Shown here piece after piece: positions 1-9,095 of a stretch of DNA of 64,000 nucleotides. A program made the position numbers and the translations under genes. Numbering within the stretch: position 1 is the first letter of the stretch; the number at the start of each line of letters is the position of its first letter. Below the pieces are notes generated by a model. The model searched no databases, had not been told where the DNA came from, and saw nothing but the letters and a program-made list of their open reading frames with translations. The stretch lies in the NCBI GenBank assembly GCA_040506775.1, contig JBEVWC010000016.1, positions 8,556 to 72,555 of the forward strand. The letters are read 5' to 3'. Origin of the DNA: Thiodiazotropha sp040506775 (lineage in GTDB: Bacteria; Pseudomonadota; Gammaproteobacteria; Chromatiales; Chromatiaceae).

Positions 1-1929
1 CCGCTGGGTGATGTCGTCTTCCATGCCCTGCCGATCAACCTGCGCAAGGATCGCCCCGAGCAAAGCTCCACAATACCCGGCTACCGGCTCACCGGTCAGG
101 GCCGGGAAATCGACCTGGAAACACTCAAGCGGGCTCCGAAGCAGAGAGATATCCTGCATCGGCTCAGGCATGCCCAGGGAGGGTTGGCCACCCGGCAGCT
201 GTTAGCCGAAGCCTCCGCCACCCACAGTGTGCTCCGGATACTGACGGAAAAATGCTGGATCGAGGCCTGCCAGCTCAGCCAGGACAGCACAACTGATTCT
301 CCAACTGAGGTGAAACGCCACGCCCTCAACAGCCAGCAACAACAAGCCGTGGACGCAGTACGCGAACAACTGGGTCAGTTCCAACCCTTTCTCCTCGACG
401 GAGTCACCGGAAGCGGCAAAACCGAGGTCTACCTCTATCTGGTGGAAGCCGCCCTGCAGTCCGGCCGCCAGGTGCTGGTGCTGGTACCGGAAATCGGCCT
501 CACCCCCCAGCTGCTGCAGCGCTTTCGCAATCGCCTGGGCGATCGGGTCATGGCATTGCATTCCGGATTGCCGGATGGTGAACGGGAGCGGGTCTGGCAG
601 GCCATGCGCAGCGCCCGGCAACCGGTGCTGATCGGCACCCGCTCTGCGGTATTCTGCCCCCTGCCGGAGCTGGGGCTGATCATCGTCGATGAGGAACACG
701 ACCTCTCATTCAAGCAACAGGAGGGATTCCGCTATTCCGCCCGGGATCTTTCCCTGGTGCGAGCCCGGCAGCACCATTGCCCGGTGGTGCTCGGTTCCGC
801 AACCCCGTCCCTGGAATCCCTGCGCAACGCCCGGGAGGGCCGCTACAAGCTGCTGCAACTTCCCCACCGCGCCGCCCAGTCCCAGCTGCCGAAACTGCAG
901 CTGGTGGACATCCGCAATCTGACCCTCAACCACGGCCTCTCCCCGGTGCTGATCCGGGAGCTGAAAAAGACCCTCGACAGCGGCGAGCAGGCGATGGTGT
1001 TTCTCAACCGCCGGGGCTATGCACCGATGCTGACCTGCCATGCCTGCGGCTGGCTCACCGACTGCCCCCGTTGCGATGCCCGGATGACCCACCACCGGCA
1101 GAAAAACCTGCTCTGGTGCCACCATTGCGGGCATCAGCAGCGGGTGCCGGAGCAGTGCCCGGAATGCGGCAGCCCCGATCTGCGACCCGTGGGGCAGGGT
1201 ACGGAGCGGGTGGAGGAGCGCTTGAGGGAGCTGTTTCCCGACACCCCGTTGGCGCGCATCGACCGGGACACCACCCGGCGCAAGGGCAGTCTCGAAAAGA
1301 TGCTCGGAGATGTCCGGGCAGGGCGGTTTCCCCTGTTGCTCGGCACCCAGATGCTGGCCAAGGGCCATCACTTTCCCGCGGTGACCCTGGTGGCGATCCT
1401 GGATGTGGACCAGGGCCTGTTCGGCGCCGACTTCCGGGCCGGAGAGCGGATGGCGCAACTGATCCTGCAGGTGGCGGGTCGGGCGGGACGGGCTGAGCGT
1501 CCCGGACAGGTACTGATCCAGACCCGGCATCCCGATCACCCGCTGATGCAGCTGTTGATCCGCGAGGGTTATCCGGCGTTCTCAGCGGAAGCCCTGGAAG
1601 AACGCCGACTGGCGCAACTGCCGCCCTTTACCCACCAGGTGTTGATCCGCGCGGAGGCCAACGATACGCGCCACCCGGAAGCCTTTCTTCAACAGCTTCT
1701 GGCAAGCGGCCCGCCCGCGAAAGACCTTCCGGGGATCGAGTTCTGGGGACCGGTACCGGCGCCCATGGAACGACGCGCGGGCAAGACCCGTGCGCATCTG
1801 CTGGTTCAGTCCACCCAACGCACCCTGCTGCACCGTTGGCTCAAGGAACTGCTCACGCGCATCGATCAGCTTCCCATGAGTCGCAGGGTGCGCTGGTCGG
1901 TGGATGTGGATCCTCAGGAGATGTTCTAG
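1..1929 (+). CDS. priA: Primosomal protein N' (PriA helicase), 5' end missing
   Basis: The frame is open from base 1, so the gene starts outside the window; about 642 codons are present of a protein usually near 730. PriA recognises stalled or repaired replication forks, unwinds the lagging strand and loads the primosome so that DnaB can be reloaded. Visible motifs are the Walker A sequence GVTGSGKTEVY, the DEEH Walker B box, the GSATPS motif III, four CxxC pairs forming the zinc-binding module (CHACGW, CPRCD, CHHCG, CPECGS) and the QVAGRAGR motif VI. It ends shortly before a cluster of palindromic repeats and is convergent with phoU. The identification is secure; only the N-terminal DNA-binding part is missing. 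Confidence 0.97.
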   Translation, partial: PLGDVVFHALPINLRKDRPEQSSTIPGYRLTGQGREIDLETLKRAPKQRDILHRLRHAQGGLATRQLLAEASATHSVLRILTEKCWIEACQLSQDSTTDSPTEVKRHALNSQQQQAVDAVREQLGQFQPFLLDGVTGSGKTEVYLYLVEAALQSGRQVLVLVPEIGLTPQLLQRFRNRLGDRVMALHSGLPDGERERVWQAMRSARQPVLIGTRSAVFCPLPELGLIIVDEEHDLSFKQQEGFRYSARDLSLVRARQHHCPVVLGSATPSLESLRNAREGRYKLLQLPHRAAQSQLPKLQLVDIRNLTLNHGLSPVLIRELKKTLDSGEQAMVFLNRRGYAPMLTCHACGWLTDCPRCDARMTHHRQKNLLWCHHCGHQQRVPEQCPECGSPDLRPVGQGTERVEERLRELFPDTPLARIDRDTTRRKGSLEKMLGDVRAGRFPLLLGTQMLAKGHHFPAVTLVAILDVDQGLFGADFRAGERMAQLILQVAGRAGRAERPGQVLIQTRHPDHPLMQLLIREGYPAFSAEALEERRLAQLPPFTHQVLIRAEANDTRHPEAFLQQLLASGPPAKDLPGIEFWGPVPAPMERRAGKTRAHLLVQSTQRTLLHRWLKELLTRIDQLPMSRRVRWSVDVDPQEMF

Positions 1930-1935
1930 TGTGTC

Positions 1936-2122
1936 CCGAGCAGCGTAGCCCGGATGCAGCGAAGCGGAACCCGTGAACAACCCTGCATAATTCCGAAGCG
2001 GGTTGTTTATCTCGTTCCCACGCCCCGCATGGGAATTCAGACCCGGGTTTGCACATGCCTGACAGGTTTGGGTAATGCAATGTGATGTCGATAGGCATTC
2101 CCACGCAGAGCGTGGGAACGAG
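1936..2122. repeat. REP/BIME-like palindromes between priA and phoU
   Basis: Three palindromic units lie in the convergent gap. One is a GTAGCCCGGATG-type unit at about 1936-1972. The other two are CGTTCCCACG...CGTGGGAACG-type units at about 2011-2036 and 2096-2122. The same two sequence families recur elsewhere in the window (near 18.5, 27.6, 34.5, 35.1, 43.3 and 44.2 kb), always between genes. They could fold into hairpins that protect 3' ends or help termination for the two convergent genes. Confidence 0.75.
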
Positions 2123-2135
2123 AAAAGAGAATCGC

Positions 2136-2858
2136 TCAGCCTCTTTCGATTTCCGAGGCGATGACTGACAGGTCCTCATGCCGAACATCCTTGCCGGTGA
2201 CCAGGAAGATCACATACCCGCCGATGTTCTTGGCATGCCCGCCGATGCGCTCCAGGGCGCGCAGCGCCAGCACGATATCCACCACCAGGCCCACATTGCG
2301 GTGGTCCTCCATGATGAAGGTGGTGAGCCGCCGCAGACTGGCGCGAAACTCTTCATAGAGTTCCTGGTCCTGGCGAATCACCTCGATGGCCATGTCCACG
2401 TTCAGGTCGATGAAGGCCTGCAGGCTCTGGGTCAGCATCTCGTCGACGAACTCCGCCATGCTGTAGATATCATGCAGAATTTCACTACGCGGAGGATTCT
2501 TGCCATTGTCATAGAAGTGAATGGTCAGGTTGGCAATCTTGCGTGCCTCGTCACCCACCCGCTCCAGATCCGCCACGGTTTTCTGTACGGTGAGGATATC
2601 CCGCAGATCCTTGGCCATGGGCTGACGCCGGGCAATCAGTTTGATGATCTCTTCATCCACCTGGATGTCGATGTCATTGAGCTTGCGATCCCGGTCGATG
2701 ACCTGTCCAGCGGCCTTGGGATTCTCGTCCTTCAAGGTCTGCACGGCCCGGCGCAGTTGGTCCAGACCCAGGTTTCCCAGTTCGAGCACCAGTTCGTTGA
2801 GGTGATCGAGCTCTTTGTTGAATGCCTTCACGGTATGCCCAGTAATCATATCGTTCAT
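2136..2858 (-). CDS. phoU: Phosphate-signalling protein PhoU
   Basis: This 240-residue all-helical protein has the two PhoU repeats, each with an ExxxD-type metal-binding motif (for example DLERVGDEARKIAN near residue 100 and ALERIGGHAKNIG near 210). PhoU connects the PstSCAB transporter to the PhoR-PhoB two-component system and keeps the Pho response off when phosphate is plentiful. It is the last gene of the phoB-pstSCAB-phoU block and begins 9 bases after pstB ends. Length and motifs match the family. Since phoR is not nearby, its kinase partner must be encoded elsewhere. Confidence 0.97.
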   Translation of the reverse strand: MNDMITGHTVKAFNKELDHLNELVLELGNLGLDQLRRAVQTLKDENPKAAGQVIDRDRKLNDIDIQVDEEIIKLIARRQPMAKDLRDILTVQKTVADLERVGDEARKIANLTIHFYDNGKNPPRSEILHDIYSMAEFVDEMLTQSLQAFIDLNVDMAIEVIRQDQELYEEFRASLRRLTTFIMEDHRNVGLVVDIVLALRALERIGGHAKNIGGYVIFLVTGKDVRHEDLSVIASEIERG

Positions 2859-2867
2859 AGTTGTTCT

Positions 2868-3755
2868 CTAACCGAAACGGCCGGTAATGTAGTCTTCCGT
2901 CAACTTGTGTCGGGGTGCGGTAAAAATTTGATCGGTCTCACCCACTTCGATCAGTTTGCCCAGATGGAAGTAGGCGGTTCTCTGACTTACCCGGGCAGCC
3001 TGCTGCATGGAATGGGTGACAATGGCGATGGTGTAGTTCTCGCGCAACTCGTCGATCAGTTCTTCTATTTTAGCCGTTGCGATGGGATCCAGGGCGGAAC
3101 AGGGTTCATCCATCAGAATCACCTCGGGACTGACGGCGATCGCCCGGGCGATACACAGGCGCTGCTGCTGTCCGCCGGAGAGTCCGGTACCGGGTTGGTC
3201 GAGGCGGTCCTTGACCTCATTCCACAGACCCGCCTTGATCAGCGAGGTTTCGACGATTTCATCCAGATGAGACTTGTTGTCGCTCAATCCATGGATACGC
3301 GGTCCGTAGGCGATATTGTCAAAGATCGACTTGGGGAAGGGGTTGGGTTTCTGGAACACCATCCCCACACTGGCCCGCAACGGCACCACGTCCAGACTGC
3401 CGTCGTAGATATCCATGCCATCCATCTTGATCGAACCGGTCACCCGACACACATCGATGGTGTCGTTCATGCGGTTGAGGCAGCGCAGAAAGGTGGACTT
3501 GCCACAGCCTGACGGACCGATCATGGCGATCACCTGGTTCTTGCCGATATCGAGACTGACATCGAAGATCGCCTGTTTATCGCCATAGTAGACATTCACG
3601 TTGCGACAGGTCATGCGGGGATCCTCGACATGGATCTCACCCACGGTGCCTTCGCCCTGCAGTTTTTCAGTCACTGTATCCCCTGCATTGCCAGATGTAG
3701 TCCGCACAAAACCTTCACTATTGACGGCTGTTGTTTCATTCATGATTCGATCCAC
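2868..3755 (-). CDS. pstB: Phosphate ABC transporter ATP-binding protein PstB
   Basis: PstB powers phosphate import through PstC and PstA. The 295-residue protein shows Walker A (GPSGCGKST), the Q-loop, the ABC signature LSGGQQQRLCIARA, Walker B (VILMDEPCSALDP) and the H-loop (IVTHSMQQ). There is a roughly 45-residue N-terminal extension before the usual start of PstB. I chose the GTG at 3755 because a GAGG Shine-Dalgarno sequence lies 5 bases upstream; an ATG four codons further on (3743) is the alternative. It lies between pstA and phoU with short spacers, as part of one operon. Confidence 0.97.
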   Translation of the reverse strand: MDRIMNETTAVNSEGFVRTTSGNAGDTVTEKLQGEGTVGEIHVEDPRMTCRNVNVYYGDKQAIFDVSLDIGKNQVIAMIGPSGCGKSTFLRCLNRMNDTIDVCRVTGSIKMDGMDIYDGSLDVVPLRASVGMVFQKPNPFPKSIFDNIAYGPRIHGLSDNKSHLDEIVETSLIKAGLWNEVKDRLDQPGTGLSGGQQQRLCIARAIAVSPEVILMDEPCSALDPIATAKIEELIDELRENYTIAIVTHSMQQAARVSQRTAYFHLGKLIEVGETDQIFTAPRHKLTEDYITGRFG

Positions 3756-3776
3756 GATAACCTCACTTGCGCGGTT

Positions 3777-5075
3777 TTACCAACGCCGTTCAAACTTCTT
3801 TCTCAGCCACACGGCCAGCAGGTTCATACTGATGAGAAACATCAGCAGCACCATGATGGCGGCGGAGGTGCGCTCCACAAAGGCCCGTTCCGGGCTGTCG
3901 GCCCATAGATAGATCTGCACCGGAAGCACTGCGGAGGGATCCATGATGCTGCCCGGAATGTCAACAATGAACGCCACCATGCCGATCATCAGCAGCGGCG
4001 CGGTTTCACCCAGGGCCTGGGCCATGCCGATAATGGTGCCGGTGAGCATGCCCGGCAGGGCCAGGGGCAGCACGTGATGGGTGATGGTCTGCATCGGCGA
4101 GGCGCCCACTCCGAGTGCCGCCTCGCGAATTGAGGGCGGTACCGATTTGAGCGCGGCGCGACTCGCGATAATGATCGTCGGCAGGGTCATCAGGGCCAGC
4201 ACCAGGCCACCCACCAGGGGCACCGAACGGGGCAGGCCGAAAAAGTTGATGAACACCGCCAGACCCAGCAGACCGAAGACGATAGAGGGCACCGCCGCCA
4301 GGTTGTTGATGTTCACTTCGATCAGATCGGTCCAGCGGTTCTTCGGTGCGAACTCCTCCAGATAGACCGCCGCGGCCACACCCACCGGAAAGGCGATTGC
4401 CAGACAGATCAGCAGGGTGAAGAAGGAGCCGACCGCCGCGCCACGGATACCCGCCAGCTCCGGTTCCCGGGAATCCCCCGCGGTGAAGAAGGTGGTGTTG
4501 AAACGTTTTTCGATCCGTCCCTCTTCCTGCAACTTGTGAATCCAGCCCAGCTGATCGTCCTTCACCCGCCGGTCCGATTCGGGCAGGCGCAGGTCGATGT
4601 GCCCCTTGATCAACATATCGACATCGTCGTCCGCCTCGACCCACACGGACTCTTTGGTGCCGATCAGGGCCGGGTCGTCCATCACCCGCTCGCGCAGTTT
4701 GTGATCCGCGCCACTGCTGACCAGACCATAGAGTTTCTTCTTGTCACGCCGGCTCGACACATCCGGGAACATCTCGCGCATCGCGGCCTTGACCACGGCC
4801 CCGTAATTTCCCCGTGCCAGCACCTGGGGATCGGTCTCGCCTACGGGTGCAATCTGTTGCGGGTCGTAGCTGATGTCCAGCTTGATGAAGGTCTGCTGGA
4901 AGGCGGTGTAGCCATTCGAGAAGATGGTGACGAACAGGAACGAGACGAACACCAGGCCGGTGACGATGGCGCCGAGACCCAGCCAGCGGAAATGCCGTTC
5001 CCGACGATAACGCCTGTCGAGTCCCGCAGCGACCCGTTTCATGGTGGTCGCGTGTTGCTGATCTTGATTATTCAT
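3777..5075 (-). CDS. pstA: Phosphate ABC transporter permease PstA (long form)
   Basis: PstA is one of the two inner-membrane permease subunits of the high-affinity phosphate importer. The protein is about 432 residues, longer than the roughly 295 residues of the E. coli protein. It has the N-terminal DUF3333-type extension (one membrane segment and a periplasmic domain) seen in many alpha- and gammaproteobacteria. The core contains the permease EAA-type loop (EAALGVGASPMQTI). The start at 5075 overlaps the pstC stop by 8 bases and has GGGA upstream; the longer open frame to 5198 runs inside pstC and is not used. C-terminal membrane helices run to the stop. Confidence 0.95.
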   Translation of the reverse strand: MNNQDQQHATTMKRVAAGLDRRYRRERHFRWLGLGAIVTGLVFVSFLFVTIFSNGYTAFQQTFIKLDISYDPQQIAPVGETDPQVLARGNYGAVVKAAMREMFPDVSSRRDKKKLYGLVSSGADHKLRERVMDDPALIGTKESVWVEADDDVDMLIKGHIDLRLPESDRRVKDDQLGWIHKLQEEGRIEKRFNTTFFTAGDSREPELAGIRGAAVGSFFTLLICLAIAFPVGVAAAVYLEEFAPKNRWTDLIEVNINNLAAVPSIVFGLLGLAVFINFFGLPRSVPLVGGLVLALMTLPTIIIASRAALKSVPPSIREAALGVGASPMQTITHHVLPLALPGMLTGTIIGMAQALGETAPLLMIGMVAFIVDIPGSIMDPSAVLPVQIYLWADSPERAFVERTSAAIMVLLMFLISMNLLAVWLRKKFERRW

Positions 5076-6450
5076 ACTGTTCCCGATACTTGCGCACGAT
5101 GTGCAGGGCGAACATGTTGAGCGCCAGGGTGATGACGAACAGCACCAGAGCCAGGGCAAAGGCCGCCAGGGTTTTGGCGCTGTCGAACTCCTGGTCACCC
5201 ACCAGCAGGGTTACGATCTGTACTGTGACCGTGGTCACCGCCTCCAGGGGATTGGCGGTCAGATTCGCGGAGAGACCCGCAGCCATCACCACGATCATGG
5301 TCTCGCCGATCGCCCGGGATACCGCCAGCAGCACGCCACCCACGATACCCGGCAGGGCCGCCGGGATGATGACCTGGCGGATGGTCTCGGAGCGGGTCGC
5401 ACCCAGTCCGTAAGAGCCGTCGCGCATCGCCTGGGGTACTGCGTTGATCACATCGTCGGAGAGGGATGAGACGAACGGGATGATCATGATGCCCATCACC
5501 ACACCGGCGGCCAGGGCCGATTCCGAGGAGACGGTCAGACCTATGGCATGACCCGCGTCACGGAACATGGGTGCCACGGTCAAGGCGGCAAAGAAGCCGT
5601 AGACCACGGTCGGGATACCCGCCAGGACCTCCAGCACCGGTTTGGCCAGGGTACGGAAATGTTTGCTTGCGTATTCCGCCATGTAGATCGCGGCCATCAG
5701 ACCGATGGGCACCGCCACCACCATCGCAATGAAGGTAATCAGCATGGTGCCGGCAAACAGGGGCACCGATCCGAAGACCCCGGAGGAGCCGACCTGGTCG
5801 GCGCGGATCGCGGTCTGCGGAGACCACTCGAGCCCGAACAGGAACTCGGTGATCGGAATCTGTTGGAAAAAACGAATCGATTCGAACAGCACCGACAACA
5901 CGATGCCGATGGTGGTGAAGATCGCCAGGGTGGAACTCGACAGCAGGAAGAAGTTGATCGCCTTCTCAACCCGGTTCCGGGCCCGCTGCTCGGGGGTGAT
6001 ACGGCTTCTCGCCCAGACAGCGCCACCGATTGCGATACTCAGCGCAACCACGAAGAGTGCCGCATGGCTGATATTCATCAGATTGGTGTAGCGTTCAGCG
6101 GCCTGACTCATGGTCTCGTTCACACCGGATGAGACGATGTTCCCGTTGGCCAGGTTGCGTACGTCGTTGAGCACCAGTTCGAAACGGGATTCAGGCAGGT
6201 TTCGAATCTCCTGGGGCAGCCCCTCGACCACCAGGCCCATCACCACGCTCTCCTGGAAAACGATCCACAGGACCAGCAGGATCAGCGCCGGTACGCCACA
6301 CCACAGTGCGGTATGAAGTCCGTAGTAGGAAGGCAGTGAGTGGAGGTCACGAACCCGGCCATTCACCAGACTGAGTGACCGTTTGCGGCCGAACCAGTAG
6401 GCCAGTGACATCAACCCCAACAACAGGATGATGAGCGTAGACGTATGCAT
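5068..6450 (-). CDS. pstC: Phosphate ABC transporter permease PstC (long form)
   Basis: PstC forms the phosphate channel with PstA. At 460 residues it is the long type, with an N-terminal membrane segment and a cytoplasmic GRVRDLHSLPSYYGLH-type region followed by a periplasmic loop. The permease core carries the GLGATRSETIRQVIIPAALP EAA loop near residue 350. It follows pstS after a strong terminator, so its expression probably depends on read-through or on a lower transcript level than pstS. It overlaps pstA by 8 bases, which suggests translational coupling of the two permease subunits. Confidence 0.96.
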   Translation of the reverse strand: MHTSTLIILLLGLMSLAYWFGRKRSLSLVNGRVRDLHSLPSYYGLHTALWCGVPALILLVLWIVFQESVVMGLVVEGLPQEIRNLPESRFELVLNDVRNLANGNIVSSGVNETMSQAAERYTNLMNISHAALFVVALSIAIGGAVWARSRITPEQRARNRVEKAINFFLLSSSTLAIFTTIGIVLSVLFESIRFFQQIPITEFLFGLEWSPQTAIRADQVGSSGVFGSVPLFAGTMLITFIAMVVAVPIGLMAAIYMAEYASKHFRTLAKPVLEVLAGIPTVVYGFFAALTVAPMFRDAGHAIGLTVSSESALAAGVVMGIMIIPFVSSLSDDVINAVPQAMRDGSYGLGATRSETIRQVIIPAALPGIVGGVLLAVSRAIGETMIVVMAAGLSANLTANPLEAVTTVTVQIVTLLVGDQEFDSAKTLAAFALALVLFVITLALNMFALHIVRKYREQYE

Positions 6451-6462
6451 AATCGCTTACCG

Positions 6463-6499
6463 AAAAAAACGGCTGCCTTCCGAGTTCGGGAGGCAGCCG
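6463..6499 (-). terminator. Intrinsic terminator/attenuator between pstS and pstC
   Basis: Read on the minus strand, a stem of about 12 pairs (outer part CGGCTGCC / GGCAGCCG) with a short loop is followed by seven T residues. It sits 16 bases after the pstS stop and before the pstC start. It would end most transcripts after pstS, giving excess binding protein over permease while partial read-through supplies pstCAB-phoU. Confidence 0.88.
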
Positions 6500-6514
6500 C
6501 CAGGTCGAGCCTGA

Positions 6515-7558
6515 TTAGAGTTTCAGGGTTTTCAGAGCCTCGACATCTTCCTTGAATGCCTTACGCTCGGCTTCGGGCATGGGAATCAGGCCCTTGTCAG
6601 CCAGGTAACCCTCTTCACCCCAGGCCTTATCGCTGCTGAACTCAGCCAGGTACTCTTCGATACCGGGGATGGTGCCCACGTGCGCCTTCTTCACATAGAA
6701 GTAGAGCGGACGGGAAACCGGGTAGCTACCATCGGCGATCTGCTCGAAGGTCGGGGCAACACCGTCGATCACGGAACCCTGCACCTTGTCGGAGTTCTGA
6801 TCCAGGAAGCTGTAGCCGAATACGCCCAGGGCGTTCTTGTTGGCTTCCAGTTTCTGCACGATCAGGTTGTCGTTCTCACCGGCTTCGATGTACTTGCCAT
6901 CTTCACGAATGGTGTGGCAGACGCCCTTATAGGCTTTCTTGTCCTGCTTTTTCATCGCCTTGATCCAATCGAAGGTCTTACAACCTCCTTCCATGGCCAG
7001 TTCGGCGAAGGCATCACGGGTACCGGAGGTCGGAGGAGGACCCAGCACCTCGATACCGATATCGGGCAGATCCTTGTTCACTTCCTTCCAGGTGTTGTAG
7101 GGGTTGGCAACCAGCTTGCCGCTCTCGGGATCCTTCGGATCCGGAACCTGCTTGGCCAGGGCCAGGAAGATGTCGCGACGGCTCAGGGAGAACAGGGGTG
7201 CGGCTTTGGAGTTGGCCATGGCGATGCCGTCATAACCGACTTTCACTTCCACGATGTCTTTCACGCCATTCTTATCGCAGGACTCGACCTCGGACTTCTT
7301 GATCCGGCGGGAGGCGTTGGTGATGTCAGGATGCTCGACACCCACACCGGCGCAGAACAGTTTCAAACCGCCGCCGGAGCCGGTGGACTCGATCTTGGGG
7401 GTTTTGAACTGGGTGGTTTTGCCGAACTGTTCGGCGACCACGGTGGCGAAAGGATAGACGGTAGAGGATCCCACGATACTGATGTAGTCACGGGCAGCGG
7501 CCATGCCGGCGAAACCGGTCAGGGAAACCGCGATCGCGGCGGAAATCAGCTTTTTCAT
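6515..7558 (-). CDS. pstS: Periplasmic phosphate-binding protein PstS
   Basis: The 347-residue protein starts with a clear Sec signal peptide (MKKLISAAIAVSLTGFAGMAAA). A substrate-binding domain of the PstS type follows, with the phosphate-contacting SIVGSSTVYPFA and STGSGGG motifs near the N-terminus and TSGTRDAF in the middle. It binds phosphate in the periplasm and delivers it to PstCAB. The start at 7558 was chosen because it opens the signal peptide; the frame open to 7828 runs antisense-free through the intergenic region and phoB and has no support. A Pho box lies about 107 bases upstream of the start. Confidence 0.97.
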   Translation of the reverse strand: MKKLISAAIAVSLTGFAGMAAARDYISIVGSSTVYPFATVVAEQFGKTTQFKTPKIESTGSGGGLKLFCAGVGVEHPDITNASRRIKKSEVESCDKNGVKDIVEVKVGYDGIAMANSKAAPLFSLSRRDIFLALAKQVPDPKDPESGKLVANPYNTWKEVNKDLPDIGIEVLGPPPTSGTRDAFAELAMEGGCKTFDWIKAMKKQDKKAYKGVCHTIREDGKYIEAGENDNLIVQKLEANKNALGVFGYSFLDQNSDKVQGSVIDGVAPTFEQIADGSYPVSRPLYFYVKKAHVGTIPGIEEYLAEFSSDKAWGEEGYLADKGLIPMPEAERKAFKEDVEALKTLKL

Positions 7559-7664
7559 AATCTTATTCTCCCTCAGAGAGTGTGTTTGCCGTCGCTGAAC
7601 GGCGTACTGTAATTTCAGTGGTGCAGAGGATAGGCGTCCAACATGAACACTGGATGAGCGAAAT

Positions 7665-7682
7665 ATGACAGTTATGTTACAG
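7665..7682 (-). promoter_or_regulatory. Pho box upstream of pstS, overlapping the phoB stop
   Basis: On the minus strand this reads CTGTAAC-ATAA-CTGTCAT, two 7-base half-sites with a 4-base spacer. It is very close to the E. coli PhoB consensus of two CTGTCAT repeats. The TAA stop of phoB (7677-7679) lies inside it. It should let phosphorylated PhoB activate pstS on its own, separately from phoB. Confidence 0.88.
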
Positions 7683-8369
7683 ACGCTCGGAAAACCGGTA
7701 GCCGGCACCCCGCACGGTCTGCAGCAGTTTGTCCTTGCCGGTGTCCTCCAGGGCCTTGCGCAGACGCCGGATGTGCACGTCCACGGTGCGCTCCTCGATG
7801 TACACATTGGTGCCCCAGACCCGGTCAAGCAGCTGGCCCCGGGAAAACACCCGCTCCCGGTGGGTCATGAAGTAGTGCAACAGGCGGAATTCGGTAGGGC
7901 CCAGGTCCACCACCTGCTCCTCGGAGGTCACCCGATGGCTCACCGGATCGAGTTGCAGACCCTGGCAGTTGAGCACCTCCCCGGCCAGCAGGGGGGAGAC
8001 CCGGCGCAGGATGGAGCGAATCCGGGCCAGCAGTTCGCGGGCCGAGAACGGCTTGGTGACGTAATCCTCCGCACCGATTTCGAGGCCTTTGACCTTGTCG
8101 TTCTCCTCGCCTTTGGCGGTGAGCATGATGATCGGTATCGACTCGGTATCACTGTCCTGTTTAAGTCGACCCGCCAGTTCGATGCCGCTCATGCCGGGCA
8201 GCATCCAGTCGAGCAGGATCAGGTCAGGCCGTGACTTCTTGATGAAACCGATCGCCTGGGTGGCATCCTCGACTACATCCGCCTGGAAGCCGTCCTGCTC
8301 CAGGATAAAGCGCAGCATCTCACCCACCGCCGGTTCATCGTCCACAGCCAGAATTCTTGGTATCGCCAT
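7677..8369 (-). CDS. phoB: Phosphate regulon response regulator PhoB
   Basis: This 230-residue OmpR-family regulator has an N-terminal receiver domain (acidic DDEP near residue 10, phospho-acceptor in LLDWMLPG, KPFSARELLARI with the conserved Lys). The C-terminal winged-helix domain has the recognition helix VDVHIRRLRKALE. It activates Pho genes when phosphorylated. Unusually there is no phoR kinase gene directly downstream; the pstSCAB-phoU genes follow instead. A second Pho box at 8421-8438 upstream implies autoregulation. Confidence 0.97.
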   Translation of the reverse strand: MAIPRILAVDDEPAVGEMLRFILEQDGFQADVVEDATQAIGFIKKSRPDLILLDWMLPGMSGIELAGRLKQDSDTESIPIIMLTAKGEENDKVKGLEIGAEDYVTKPFSARELLARIRSILRRVSPLLAGEVLNCQGLQLDPVSHRVTSEEQVVDLGPTEFRLLHYFMTHRERVFSRGQLLDRVWGTNVYIEERTVDVHIRRLRKALEDTGKDKLLQTVRGAGYRFSERL

Positions 8370-8420
8370 CTCCGTTTCCTAGTCATCTGATAGATCTGCC
8401 GGGTATTAAACAGGAGCTTT

Positions 8421-8438
8421 GTTACATCCAAATGACAA
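8421..8438 (-). promoter_or_regulatory. Probable Pho box upstream of phoB
   Basis: On the minus strand this reads TTGTCAT-TTGG-ATGTAAC, with the same 7-4-7 layout as the box before pstS and one mismatch per half-site relative to the best repeats. It lies about 52 bases upstream of the phoB start, a suitable place for PhoB to activate its own promoter. Confidence 0.75.
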
Positions 8439-8539
8439 CGCACGGTGACACCTGCCCCGCCGAAACCGGCGGGGCAGGAGGGGGAAATGGTGTTTTTCAG
8501 GGACCGGGGGTCAGCAGTGCAACACCCGAGGGGCGATGT

Positions 8540-8902
8540 TCAGTTGCAATCCAGGGCCGGATCCAGCAGCGATGAATTGACCAGGGCATTGGGTCGTCCA
8601 CGAACCCCTGACTGGCTGATGGCCCAGTCGTAGAGTTCCGGCTGGGGTTTCCAGAACATGACTCCGATGCCATCGGTTTGGACATGGGTGACAACGCCCA
8701 TGATCGACCATTGACGACCGCCGCGGAACAACTCAAGCTCAACCAACGCCCCGGTGAGCATGGTCAGACTCTCGGTGCTGAGGAAAATCCCCTGCATGGA
8801 ACAGTTCACCGCCTTGGCGGGCATCAGCCGCTGCTTGCGGTAGCGGATATAGACATCGCCATCCAGGGGATAGCGCTTACTGTAGCGTTTTTCGACTGAC
8901 AT
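8540..8902 (-). CDS. PilZ-domain protein
   Basis: The 120-residue protein has the PilZ c-di-GMP-binding pattern: an N-terminal arginine-rich RYSKRYPLDGDV segment, the second motif NCSMQGIFLST in place of the usual DxSxxG, and a following beta-barrel core. Single-domain PilZ proteins relay c-di-GMP levels to motility, pili or polysaccharide machinery. No partner is encoded next to it; phoB lies downstream and argS is divergent. The replacement of D by N in the second motif may affect ligand binding, so actual c-di-GMP binding is not certain. Confidence 0.8.
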   Translation of the reverse strand: MSVEKRYSKRYPLDGDVYIRYRKQRLMPAKAVNCSMQGIFLSTESLTMLTGALVELELFRGGRQWSIMGVVTHVQTDGIGVMFWKPQPELYDWAISQSGVRGRPNALVNSSLLDPALDCN

Positions 8903-9095
8903 GATTTTCGTTTCCGTCTTTTGGGTACCGTATCAGTCTAGAAGGGCCAAATGACCGGTGTGTGACGGTGGAATGAAGCGTTTTTGACCCTTTGATGAGC
9001 TAAAGCAAGCCCAGCCGGACGCCCCGGCGCTCCCACGTTTCCGCTGTTTCCTGGTATCCTTGCCCACCCCAAAACAGGTTTTAGCCACAACAGCC

